Of a DNA stretch of 21,990 nt, positions 15,063-21,990 are shown one piece after another. This DNA comes from Candidatus Poribacteria bacterium (lineage in GTDB: Bacteria; Abyssobacteria; SURF-5). The notes under the pieces were generated by a model, which saw only the letters and a program-made list of their open reading frames with translations, was not told the DNA's origin and made no database searches. Both the position numbers and the translations under genes were made by a program. Within the stretch, counting starts at the first letter, position 1; the number at the start of each line of letters is the position of its first letter. The stretch lies in the NCBI GenBank assembly GCA_016215705.1, contig JACRIR010000093.1, forward strand, positions 1 to 21,990, read 5' to 3'.

Positions 15063-15445
15063 CACTTATTCTCCTTCGGCTCGTTATGGCACTGCCAGCA
15101 GGTCAATCTCACTCCCAAGGAATTGTGGCATTGGTCGCAGAACTCACTCTTGTTCGAGTGACACTTTGTGCACGTGTTAGAGAGGCTCTTCTCGTAACTT
15201 CTGCCGTCATGTGAAACATAAACTCTATCGCCGTTGCGCACAACCGAGGTCCTCCACTCATTCAGGAGGCTCATGTGAGAAGCTCGCATGTAATCCGTTG
15301 GCGCTACACACTGCTTCTCTTGAGTAACGATCTTGAGCTCGGGCTTATATGCGGCCTCCCCGCTGGCCAGATTCGACCAAATGGGAAAAGTTACGAGAAC
15401 AAGGAAGATGATTAACCCGGTAAGGATTTTGCCGGCGTCATACAT
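15062..15445 (-). CDS. dsrJ: DsrJ, triheme cytochrome c subunit
   Basis: A 127-residue periplasmic cytochrome anchored by an N-terminal helix (about 7-24). Three CxxCH motifs are present: Cys92-His96 (CTKCH), Cys103-His107 (CDQCH) and Cys116-His120 (CWQCH). Cys46, in QCVAPTDYMRASHM, matches the conserved cysteine known in this family as distal ligand of an unusual His/Cys heme. The start at 15445 follows a GGTGAG-type site and lies one base after the dsrK stop; a longer frame from 15508 would add 21 basic residues overlapping dsrK and is rejected. Its role is electron transfer within DsrMKJOP or contact with a periplasmic sulfur compound; the true substrate is unsettled in the literature. Confidence 0.95.
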   Translation of the reverse strand: MYDAGKILTGLIIFLVLVTFPIWSNLASGEAAYKPELKIVTQEKQCVAPTDYMRASHMSLLNEWRTSVVRNGDRVYVSHDGRSYEKSLSNTCTKCHSNKSEFCDQCHNSLGVRLTCWQCHNEPKENK

Positions 15446-15446
15446 C

Positions 15447-17066
15447 TCACTCACCCCCCTTTCCCGCGAGAGGTTCACCGCGCATATCCGTTTCTCTCGC
15501 CTTTTCACCTTTCATCACAAGCGCGTTGCCGACAAGCTCGTGAATGCCGCCGATGCCGACGTCCGGCACCCAGTATTCGATAAGCGGCGTGAGGACAGCC
15601 TTGTCGATTGCGCATATGCAGAGAAGCAAGTTGACGTCATGCTTCTCGTGAACATACTTCACTGCATTCGCCCGGGGGAACCCTCCTCTGAGTCTCATTT
15701 CTAAGTTCTCATCGGTACCCAATCCGGACCCGCTCCCGCAGCAGAAGGTCTGTTCCTTTATGGTATTCTCAGGCATCTCGAAGAAGTAATTGGCGACGTT
15801 ATTGATTATGTAGCGCGGCTCCTCAATGAGCCCCATGGCTCTGGCAGGATTACAGGAATCATGGAACGTCACCCGCCGGTGGTCATTCCTGCTCTTGTCC
15901 AACTTCAATTCGTTATTCCGGATAAGGTCGGAGGTGAACTCCGTTATGTGAACCATTTTTGTGGATTTCGCATTCTCGAATCTGGTCCCGGTTATCGGCG
16001 AGACCGGCTCCTGCAGGAAATCGGCCGGGCCGTTCATCGTATCCATGTACTGATGGAGGACCCTCCACATATGGCCGCACTCCCCGCCAAGAATCCATTT
16101 TACCTTCAGTCGCTTCGCTTCGGCATATATTTTGGCGTTGAGTCGCTTCATCATTTCGTGGGACTGGAACAAACCGAAGTTCCCGCCCTCCGATGCGAAT
16201 GTGCTCCAAGTGTAATCGAGTCCGATCTCGTGAAACAGGGCGAGATAACCCAAAAGGGTGTAGTAATGCGGCGAAGCAAAGTAGTCTGCCGACGGAGTGA
16301 CGAAAAGAATCTCCGCGCCCTTCTTGTTGATGGGCGCCTCGACCCGGATGCCCGTTATATCCTCAAGGTCGTCCACGGCGAACTCTATGCTGTCTTTAAA
16401 GCCGTGCGGCTGAACCCCTAAGTGATTCCCCATCCTGAAACAGTTCGACGCCGGTTCGAGAATCCAGTTGATGTTGCAGCCGACAAGGTTGAGCAGTTCT
16501 CGAGCCATCATCGTGATTTCGGCAGTGTCGATGCCGTAGGGACAGAAAACCGAGCACCGGCGACATTCGGTGCACTGGAAGAAATAGTAGAACCACTCTT
16601 TGAGCACGTCCTCGGTGAGTTCTCTTGCGCCGCCAAGTTTGCCAAGAATCTTTCCGGCCATGGTGAAATCGTTCCTGTAGACGGACCTGAGAAGCTCTGC
16701 CCGCAAGACCGGCATGTTTTTCGGATCGCCTGACCCGATAAAGAAGTGGCACTTATCAGCGCAGGCGCCGCACCTGACACATATATCCATGAAAAGCCGG
16801 AAGGAACGGAACTTCGAGAGCCTGTCCTTGAAGCCCTCGTGTATTATTTCCTTCCAATTCTCGGGCAGTTTCCAGTCGGCGTCTGCCGGCGACCACTCAC
16901 GGGGGTTGGCAAAACCGAGATAGTCAACAAACTTCGGCTTGGCGGGGTAACACCATGTGCCCGGCTTGAACTTCACGGGCGTGTCCATCCACCCCTTTGC
17001 AGGAGTCTTGTAATCCACCTGCGCTAACTGCTCCGGCTTCGGAAAATCTTTTGGAATGTCTGACAT
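15447..17066 (-). CDS. dsrK: DsrK, HdrD-like catalytic iron-sulfur subunit
   Basis: A 539-residue cytoplasm-facing subunit, related to heterodisulfide reductase HdrD, thought to reduce the DsrC trisulfide. Two [4Fe-4S] ferredoxin-type motifs are at Cys96/99/102/106 (CVRCGACADKC) and Cys165/168/171/175 (CTECRRCSVFC). A CCG-type site that would hold the special catalytic cluster has Cys330 (GGECGHMW), Cys405 (HDSCNPARAMG) and Cys442-Cys443 (CCGSGSG). These fit the DsrK pattern. The gene starts 2 bases after dsrM and is followed directly by dsrJ. Confidence 0.95.
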   Translation of the reverse strand: MSDIPKDFPKPEQLAQVDYKTPAKGWMDTPVKFKPGTWCYPAKPKFVDYLGFANPREWSPADADWKLPENWKEIIHEGFKDRLSKFRSFRLFMDICVRCGACADKCHFFIGSGDPKNMPVLRAELLRSVYRNDFTMAGKILGKLGGARELTEDVLKEWFYYFFQCTECRRCSVFCPYGIDTAEITMMARELLNLVGCNINWILEPASNCFRMGNHLGVQPHGFKDSIEFAVDDLEDITGIRVEAPINKKGAEILFVTPSADYFASPHYYTLLGYLALFHEIGLDYTWSTFASEGGNFGLFQSHEMMKRLNAKIYAEAKRLKVKWILGGECGHMWRVLHQYMDTMNGPADFLQEPVSPITGTRFENAKSTKMVHITEFTSDLIRNNELKLDKSRNDHRRVTFHDSCNPARAMGLIEEPRYIINNVANYFFEMPENTIKEQTFCCGSGSGLGTDENLEMRLRGGFPRANAVKYVHEKHDVNLLLCICAIDKAVLTPLIEYWVPDVGIGGIHELVGNALVMKGEKARETDMRGEPLAGKGGE

Positions 17067-17068
17067 CT

Positions 17069-18055
17069 CTACTCCTTCTCCAGAGGTAATCCGGCCGCTT
17101 TCATCTTTTCCCTGAAATCATCCTCATACTCTTCATACGTATGTACCTTGACGGGATAATTCCAGGGGTTGATGTGCCTCTGCATCCGATTGTTGTTGGC
17201 CAGGTTTCTCGTAGGACTGAGGAAGACTCCGCCCATATGCATAAGCTTGCTGAACGGGAAATAGGCAAAAAGAACGCTCACAAGAAACAGATGGATATAG
17301 AAAATAGGGCCAATACCTTGCGGAATAACGGGCCGCAACGTCGCCAACCCCATTGTCAACTCCTTGACGCCAATAAGGTTGACCCTGACAAAGTAACGCA
17401 TAAGGATGCCGCTAACCGCTACTCCCAGAATCAGGAAAAGGGGAAAATAGTCGGCGGCAAGCGAGATATATCTCACCTGCGGAATAAGTACCCTTCTTAG
17501 GAAAAGATAGGTGGCGGCCGCAACAATTGCGAGGTCAGTCAAATAGAGCATCGGGAGCCCGACCTGAAAGAGCCCGTCCATGGTCTCAATCAAATTCACA
17601 AAGGCAGGCGAGGGCTCGGCAAAGAACCTCAAATGCCTGAGTAATATGACGAGAAACGAGTAGTGGAACACGATTCCGGCAAGCCAGAGCCACTTGTCCG
17701 ACATGTGAATGAGCCTCGGACCTTCCCTCAGCTCCGCTTTCGTATTCCTGAAAAGCGAACGGAACAGGAATATCTCGAGCGCCATCCTGCCTATGACGCC
17801 TGCGGTGTTGTACGGGCTTTCAAGGTTGTTGGACTTGATCCAGGGAAGAGACTTTTGTTGCCCGCACGTTGTGGGTATGCGGAAAGGAACAGGAGAACGC
17901 GCCCATTTCAGGATGCGATAGACAACGCCCACGAGGAAGATTGCAAGCGCCGCATAAGGAATCACAACCCCGAAGAGCAAGGTGAATTTCGCAGCCCCCG
18001 CAAAGGCGATGACCACGAGCGCTGTCACTGCGAAGAGGGAAAACAAGACTGTCAT
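17069..18055 (-). CDS. dsrM: DsrM, NarI-like cytochrome b subunit
   Basis: A 328-residue membrane protein with about six helices, of the NarI/HdrE type, which binds b hemes and oxidises or reduces menaquinone. Histidines in helices that could ligate heme are in FHYSFLVILLRHLRFF and in the segment IHLFLVSVLFAYF followed by SKLMHMGGVF. The C-terminus (NPWNYPVKVHTYEEYEDDF) is soluble and typical of DsrM. It probably pairs with DsrK, the electron-accepting module. It lies 16 bases after dsrT and 2 before dsrK. Confidence 0.95.
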   Translation of the reverse strand: MTVLFSLFAVTALVVIAFAGAAKFTLLFGVVIPYAALAIFLVGVVYRILKWARSPVPFRIPTTCGQQKSLPWIKSNNLESPYNTAGVIGRMALEIFLFRSLFRNTKAELREGPRLIHMSDKWLWLAGIVFHYSFLVILLRHLRFFAEPSPAFVNLIETMDGLFQVGLPMLYLTDLAIVAAATYLFLRRVLIPQVRYISLAADYFPLFLILGVAVSGILMRYFVRVNLIGVKELTMGLATLRPVIPQGIGPIFYIHLFLVSVLFAYFPFSKLMHMGGVFLSPTRNLANNNRMQRHINPWNYPVKVHTYEEYEDDFREKMKAAGLPLEKE

Positions 18056-18071
18056 TTACGGTTACCTCGCT

Positions 18072-18626
18072 TCATTTTTTCTTTTCAACGTTGTCGCCTT
18101 CCGACCCCGGATTGAGATCGGGAACCTCCGATATCAGGTTTGCTCTTTCCAAAAGTTTGAATGTCCTATTTTTCACCTCGTTTGCTCTCAACTCATAAAC
18201 CTTCTCTCGGCATTTCATGTATATGTCAAACGAGAGAAGCGCCAGTTCATCTATTCTGGACTCAAGAGCCAACAACTCGCGCGCGACCTCTTCGTCGCGC
18301 ATCTCATCTTTCAACTCCTCTCGAATCGCTTTCTTCAGTGAAAAAACGAAGGCAACACCTTGAGAAGGAGAGAAATCCTGGATCGCCCTGATTCTGATGA
18401 TCGTGTCAAGAAACGGAGAAACCTTATCCGGACCCTCACTCTGGACGAGTCCGTCATAAATGCCTTCGATCCCCTGGGAAATAGTGTTCCCCACGGGATT
18501 GGCAAAGCGGTCCTTCTGCCTCTTCAAGAAGCTTGAGGTGTCAGCAGGATAGGTATCCAAAATCAGTTGGAACCATCTTTCGACAATCGCAGACCGCTTC
18601 CGTGATAAGAGATTCTCCAACTTCAT
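18072..18626 (-). CDS. dsrT: DsrT-like protein with an RsbRD N-terminal-type domain
   Basis: A 184-residue soluble, mostly helical protein. Residues about 1-155 (MKLENLLSRKRSAIVERWF, then LKRQKDRFANPVGN and later LLALESRIDELALLSFDIYM) resemble the RsbT co-antagonist RsbRD N-terminal domain, seen elsewhere as a sensory fold. The C-terminus is charged. A gene of this kind directly upstream of dsrM is common in sulfate reducers and green sulfur bacteria and is called dsrT. Its function is unknown. It heads the dsrTMKJOP operon here. The ribosome-binding site is weak. The symbol rests on position and overall character rather than a motif. Confidence 0.75.
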   Translation of the reverse strand: MKLENLLSRKRSAIVERWFQLILDTYPADTSSFLKRQKDRFANPVGNTISQGIEGIYDGLVQSEGPDKVSPFLDTIIRIRAIQDFSPSQGVAFVFSLKKAIREELKDEMRDEEVARELLALESRIDELALLSFDIYMKCREKVYELRANEVKNRTFKLLERANLISEVPDLNPGSEGDNVEKKK

Positions 18627-19001
18627 ACTGGAATCAACTCAGATAGCAGAGCCAACTTAAGTATACGACGCCACCGTCTCTTGGCGCTGTAACCGGGCAT
18701 ACATTCAAATTATTCAATGGAAGGCCGCCCACCCGCCGCCGACTCACGACGGCGACCGGTCGGCGCCGACAGGCGCTACGGCGTCCGGAGCAGACAGCAA
18801 CGCCTTTCCAGCCGCAACATCCTTCCCTTTTCACGTGCCCATAGTGTCGCAAACCCTCAACGACACACCTTAAGAGAAGATGCGCGGCGGGGCTGTGGAA
18901 AAAGCGCTGAGTCCCCTCCGCCGAAACTCGTAGCGGAGCGCCCCTGTAACGCTTCAAATCCTGCGGTCCCGCAGCGCCTGCGTCCCGCTCTGTTACATGA
19001 A
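18620..19001. other. 382-base gene-free, palindrome-rich region between dsrC and dsrT
   Basis: No gene can be supported. The only open frame (minus, 18634-18957) is arginine/serine-rich and has no family features. Inverted repeats seen: GTCGGCGCCGAC (18759-18770, perfect 12-base palindrome), GACCGGTC (18754-18761), GTGTCG/CGACAC with an 11-base loop (18844-18866), and a CTGCG/CGCAG hairpin (about 18961-18974) just past dsrC with no T-run. No consensus sigma70 promoter was found ahead of dsrT. The first bases overlap the dsrT start. The region may hold transcript-processing or operator sites. Confidence 0.5.
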
Positions 19002-19319
19002 CTACACGCAGCCAGTCGGCTTCGGCAGGCCGGCTATCTTGCAGGCGCCTTTTGCCGGACCCGACGGGAACAACTCATAAATCCGCTTCAGATTGCAGTC
19101 AGTCTCCTTGCAGAGCTTGCGAATCATCGGCGCGACGCCGAACTTCAAATAGTAGTCGCGAATGTACCGGACCACTTTCCAGTGCTCTTCCGTCATTTCT
19201 GTGATTCCTTCGGTGGGCGCAAAGTCTTTTGCGACCGCCTCGTCCCACTGTTCGGGATTCTGCAGGAATCCATCCTCATCGACGTCAAAGTTCTTTCCTG
19301 CTAATAGAATCTGTCCCAT
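19002..19319 (-). CDS. dsrC: DsrC, sulfur-carrier protein
   Basis: A 105-residue DsrC with both active cysteines, Cys93 and Cys104, in the C-terminal arm (KGACKIAGLPKPTGCV). It takes up the sulfur from DsrAB sulfite reduction as a trisulfide between these cysteines and is reduced by DsrMK. The body contains EEHWKVVRYIRDYYLKFG and MIRKLCKETDCNLKRIYELFP, typical of DsrC/TusE. The ATG at 19319 has AAGGA about 8 bases upstream and yields the usual MGQILLAGKNFDVDEDG opening; a frame start at 19343 would add 8 extra residues. It follows the nitrilase-like gene by 63 bases and is followed by the long palindrome-rich gap. Confidence 0.97.
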   Translation of the reverse strand: MGQILLAGKNFDVDEDGFLQNPEQWDEAVAKDFAPTEGITEMTEEHWKVVRYIRDYYLKFGVAPMIRKLCKETDCNLKRIYELFPSGPAKGACKIAGLPKPTGCV

Positions 19320-19382
19320 TCTTCTGTTCCTTTCTAGAACCAATAGCCCTGACCTTACCCTAGATATACCATGAATCGCTTC

Positions 19383-20306
19383 TCATGAGTCTGAAACCGT
19401 CCGAGCCTTTGCTGCGCCCTCGGGCGGTTTCGCCTCGAAAAAGCAATTACTACTATGAGTCCGTTCGAGAAGGCTTTCGTCCATGGGCGCCACAAGGCCT
19501 GAGTACAACTCAGGACGCCGGTGCGCCAGAAAAAAGCCCATTCTCGTTTCCCGAGTTTTCCTCAACAAGTCGGATTTCAACTCGGCGACTATCATCCGCT
19601 CTTCGGCGCCGGAGGTTTCGGCGATAATCTCGCCTCTCGGATCAAGAGCCAGCGCCACTCCTGCGAAACGGATTCCTGCGCCTCCGTCACCTGTTTGATT
19701 ACAAGCAACAACGAACACGCTGTTGTCATATGCCCGCGCAGCCAGATAGCGCAGCCAGCGATTCTTTTTCTCGTCGGCCGATTCCGGTGGCGGCGAGGCA
19801 TGCGGCATAAAAATCACTTCGGCGCCCTTGAGCGCCATGATGGAGCTCAACTCCGGGAAATGGGCGTCATAGCAAAGCTGCACTCCGAACATGGCTTCCC
19901 CATATCTGAAAAGCGGAATATCGCAGCCCGCCTGAAAAAAAGCCTGTTCGCCCAGCGACAGATGCAGTTTCCGATATGTGCTCATGGAACCATCGGGCAA
20001 AGCGACTACCTGCGTGATCGCTATTCCATTTCCTTCAGTCTTTTCAGCCAGACCCGCGAGTATCGCGACATTGTGGCGGGAGGCCATGTGGCGCACTTCA
20101 TTCGCGCTCGGCCCCGGCACAGACTCGGCATATTTGGCAACTTCTTCCTTCAAGGCGTATCCCGTAATGTTCATCTCGGGGAAACAGACAACGTCAACTC
20201 CTTGCTCGGCGGCTTGACCCGCAAAATGCTCCATTCTGGCGAGGTTCCTCTCAATTTCCCCGAAACCCGAGCGCATGACGACCGCCGCCACCCGCAGATC
20301 GTTCAT
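19383..20306 (-). CDS. Carbon-nitrogen hydrolase (nitrilase-superfamily amidase)
   Basis: A 307-residue nitrilase-superfamily enzyme with the Glu-Lys-Cys triad: Glu44 (FPEMNITGY), Lys113 (YRKLHL) and Cys145 (QLCYDAHFPE), plus the second glutamate (Glu120). Family members hydrolyse amides or nitriles, or transfer amide nitrogen. A C-terminal tail of about 45 residues (from RPELYSGLVAPMDES) is longer than usual. It starts at 20306, where the reading gives MNDLRVAAVVM. An earlier frame start at 20393 would overlap dsrN and has a non-family N-terminus. It lies 22 bases after dsrN and 63 before dsrC, so it is probably part of the dsr operon. The substrate is unknown. Confidence 0.85.
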   Translation of the reverse strand: MNDLRVAAVVMRSGFGEIERNLARMEHFAGQAAEQGVDVVCFPEMNITGYALKEEVAKYAESVPGPSANEVRHMASRHNVAILAGLAEKTEGNGIAITQVVALPDGSMSTYRKLHLSLGEQAFFQAGCDIPLFRYGEAMFGVQLCYDAHFPELSSIMALKGAEVIFMPHASPPPESADEKKNRWLRYLAARAYDNSVFVVACNQTGDGGAGIRFAGVALALDPRGEIIAETSGAEERMIVAELKSDLLRKTRETRMGFFLAHRRPELYSGLVAPMDESLLERTHSSNCFFEAKPPEGAAKARTVSDS

Positions 20307-20328
20307 TCCGTCCAAACCCCGCCTGCAT

Positions 20329-21759
20329 TCACAGTGCCTCTCCCCTACTGCCGGCGCCCGCCGCGCAAGTCTTGTATGACGATGCCGCATCAACCATCAC
20401 TCTTGCCCAATTCTTTTCCCCAAGAGCATGAATATGGCAAAACGAAGCGAGAACGTTCTTGCGGACTAGTCCGTCCCGACCCGAATCAAAGCCATAGCCC
20501 CGCTTCACATTGAACACTGTCGTCACTTCTTCGTGCCTATAGCCCGACACTCGAGCGTAGTGGAACTCATGACCTCGCAAAACGGTTCCCTTGCTGAAGA
20601 ACGGGTTCTGCCCATCCGTCTCGAAAACGACATATCCGTGTCCTTGTGGCTTCTCTCCGATCGAGAAATTGACCGGGAACACGCCGGCCATTGGATACGT
20701 CTTGCCTCCAAACTCGACGGACTCCCCGAGATATATCAGTCCGCCACACTCGGCGTATACCGGTAAGCCCTCCTCGATCTCGCGGCGCAAAGATGCCCGA
20801 AAACTTGCATTCTCCGCCAATTCTTGCGCATGCGTTTCAGGAAACCCACCACCGATATAAAGCGCATCCACTTGTGGCAACGTTCGTTCGCGCAGACCGC
20901 TGATTTCAACCAGTTCTGCTCCATGTCGCTCGAGCGCCTCAAGATTCTCCGGATAGTAAAATGTAAAGGCCGAGTCGCGGAACACACCTATGCGGGGCGC
21001 GACATCAGAGACAGCGACTGGTTCGGCGCACACGATAGAGGGCACGACAAACTCCGGAGAAGAGGCCGCAAGATTCCAAATCGCGTCAGCGTCGATGTTG
21101 TCTAGCATCGCCTTGTGAAGCCGCTCGAGGGCGTCAATAGCACGCGGATGCTCTTCCGGAGGCAGAAGCCCCAGATGGCGTTCCGAGAAGGGCAACCCCT
21201 TGATTCGGGGAATAGCGCCTAGAATAGGAACGCCCGTTTCCTTCTCGACGGAAGATCGAATGACCGACTCCTGTCTGATATTGGCCACTTGATTCAGGAT
21301 TACGCCACCGATATTGACTCCCTTGTCCAACATCTTGCAGCCAAGGACAAACGCGGCGACAGTGCGCGTTGCCTTTGTGCAATTCACCACAAGGACCACA
21401 GGCGCCTGGATCAGCTTGGCGAGCTCAGCCGTGCTGTGCGTGCCTTCTGCATCCATGCCGTCATAGAGCCCACGGTTTCCTTCCACCACCGCAACGTCGG
21501 CGGAACGGCTGTAAGCATCGAGACTCCAGAGAATATCGGCAGGCTGCATGAGAAACGTGTCAAGGTTATGACTCGGGCGACCCGCCGAAAGCGAGTGCCA
21601 CGCGGTATCAATATAGTCGGGCCCTTTCTTGAAGGGCGCGACGGTATACCCTTTCCTCCTCCAGATTTCGAGGAGTCCAAGCGTTGCAACCGTCTTGCCG
21701 GACCCGCCGCTCAATCCGCTCAATATTATCCGCGGACGTCTATGGAATCTTGCCTGCAT
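20329..21759 (-). CDS. dsrN: DsrN, CobB/CbiA-like siroheme amidase
   Basis: A 476-residue glutamine-dependent amidotransferase of the cobyrinic acid a,c-diamide synthase family. In dsr clusters this protein (DsrN) amidates siroheme for the sulfite reductase. The N-terminal ATPase domain has the P-loop GGSGKT (18-23), KGPDYID, and VVEGNRGLYDGM. The C-terminal glutaminase domain has GGGFPETHAQEL and the nucleophile Cys338 (YAECGG), with late His residues in RGHEFHYA. The length is usual for the family. AGGTG lies five bases before the ATG at 21759. A true cobyrinate substrate is possible, but no other cobalamin genes are nearby and dsrD lies directly upstream. Confidence 0.92.
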   Translation of the reverse strand: MQARFHRRPRIILSGLSGGSGKTVATLGLLEIWRRKGYTVAPFKKGPDYIDTAWHSLSAGRPSHNLDTFLMQPADILWSLDAYSRSADVAVVEGNRGLYDGMDAEGTHSTAELAKLIQAPVVLVVNCTKATRTVAAFVLGCKMLDKGVNIGGVILNQVANIRQESVIRSSVEKETGVPILGAIPRIKGLPFSERHLGLLPPEEHPRAIDALERLHKAMLDNIDADAIWNLAASSPEFVVPSIVCAEPVAVSDVAPRIGVFRDSAFTFYYPENLEALERHGAELVEISGLRERTLPQVDALYIGGGFPETHAQELAENASFRASLRREIEEGLPVYAECGGLIYLGESVEFGGKTYPMAGVFPVNFSIGEKPQGHGYVVFETDGQNPFFSKGTVLRGHEFHYARVSGYRHEEVTTVFNVKRGYGFDSGRDGLVRKNVLASFCHIHALGEKNWARVMVDAASSYKTCAAGAGSRGEAL

Positions 21760-21788
21760 ACTTCACCTGAATCCGGAGGCCGTGGACG

Positions 21789-21807
21789 GGCCGGCGCTCG
21801 ACCGGCC
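21789..21807 (-). promoter_or_regulatory. Hairpin between dsrD and dsrN
   Basis: A six-base perfect stem (GGCCGG/CCGGCC) with a seven-base loop sits in the 70-base gap between the dsrD stop and the dsrN start. No T-run follows, so it is not a classic terminator. It could partly attenuate or protect the transcript so that upstream dsr genes outnumber dsrN; this is inference. Confidence 0.45.
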
Positions 21808-21829
21808 TGCTCAGGCATACCGGAGCTCT

Positions 21830-21990
21830 TTATTCGCCTTCTTCCGGGTTTTCGCCGGAGCCGGGTTGATAGCCTTTAAGCGTGATGTAGGTCGTGCTTC
21901 CGCTCGACCAGTAGTCCAGCACGTTCTCCTCGATCAACTCCTGCGTCAGTTTCTTTATCAGTTTCCGGTCTATTTCCGGAAGCCCCTTCG
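21830..21990 (-). CDS. dsrD: DsrD, C-terminal part (cut by the window edge)
   Basis: Translating the right edge on the minus strand gives 52 codons ending in TAA at 21830-21832. It reads KGLPEIDRKL, then KKLTQELIEENVLDYWSSGS, TTYITLKG and an acidic tail ENPEEGE. The VLDYWSSGSTTY segment matches the conserved core of DsrD, a winged-helix protein of about 78 residues that activates DsrAB in sulfate reducers. About 25 N-terminal residues lie outside. Its presence supports a reductive dsr pathway; dsrAB would be expected further right. Confidence 0.93.
   Translation of the reverse strand, partial: KGLPEIDRKLIKKLTQELIEENVLDYWSSGSTTYITLKGYQPGSGENPEEGE

Noticed and set aside
18634-18957. 107-codon minus-strand open frame between dsrC and dsrT
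   Set aside because: Arginine/serine-rich composition typical of a GC-rich non-coding frame, no ribosome-binding site and no family features.

Overview
The window looks like a chromosomal segment of an uncultured anaerobic bacterium that reduces sulfite or sulfate. The right half, read on the minus strand from the right edge, is a dissimilatory sulfite reductase (dsr) locus. It runs dsrD (cut by the window edge), dsrN (cobB-like), a carbon-nitrogen hydrolase, dsrC, a 382-base gap, then dsrT, dsrM, dsrK, dsrJ, dsrO and dsrP. dsrAB are not visible but would be expected just beyond the right edge. DsrD, DsrT and the full DsrMKJOP complex together are typical of the reductive pathway. The lineage cannot be fixed from the sequence. 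The moderate-to-high GC content, the dispersed palindromic repeats and the UroD-like gene would fit a deep-branching or candidate-phylum bacterium as well as a classical Desulfobacterota member.

Layout from left to right: (1) 1-380, dispersed repeats. (2) 381-2193, a UroD-family protein and a LutA/HdrB-like CCG-domain protein. (3) 2254-2565, two abutting MITE-like palindromic elements; part of the first is a perfect 118-base copy of the sequence at the left edge. (4) 2608-4524, an aconitase. (5) 4603-4932, a small DUF486/DMT-type membrane protein on the minus strand, diverging from an apparent operon of a four-helix membrane protein, an FHA-HEAT protein and a HIT-family protein (5244-7383). 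Near-consensus sigma70-type promoters face both ways between them. (6) 7521-8504, an unrecognised membrane protein on the minus strand. (7) 8809-9567, an RlmB/TrmH rRNA methyltransferase. (8) 9564-12871, a minus-strand cassette of kinase-fold protein, sensor histidine kinase and response regulator. (9) 13115 to the right edge, the dsr locus.

How the genes work together: DsrC carries sulfur from the sulfite reductase as a trisulfide. DsrMKJOP is the membrane complex that links the quinone pool and periplasm to DsrC reduction. DsrN amidates the siroheme of the reductase. The regulatory cassette next to dsrP is the most unusual part. Its histidine kinase has a periplasmic domain with two c-type-heme-like motifs. 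Its response regulator has a CheY receiver fused to a GcvH-like lipoyl-carrier fold in which the lipoyl-lysine position is not lysine. A third protein has a kinase-type catalytic loop. An extended -10 promoter-like sequence and a perfect REP-like hairpin separate the cassette from dsrP. I infer that it senses redox or respiratory state and adjusts sulfur metabolism, but nothing in the sequence proves this.
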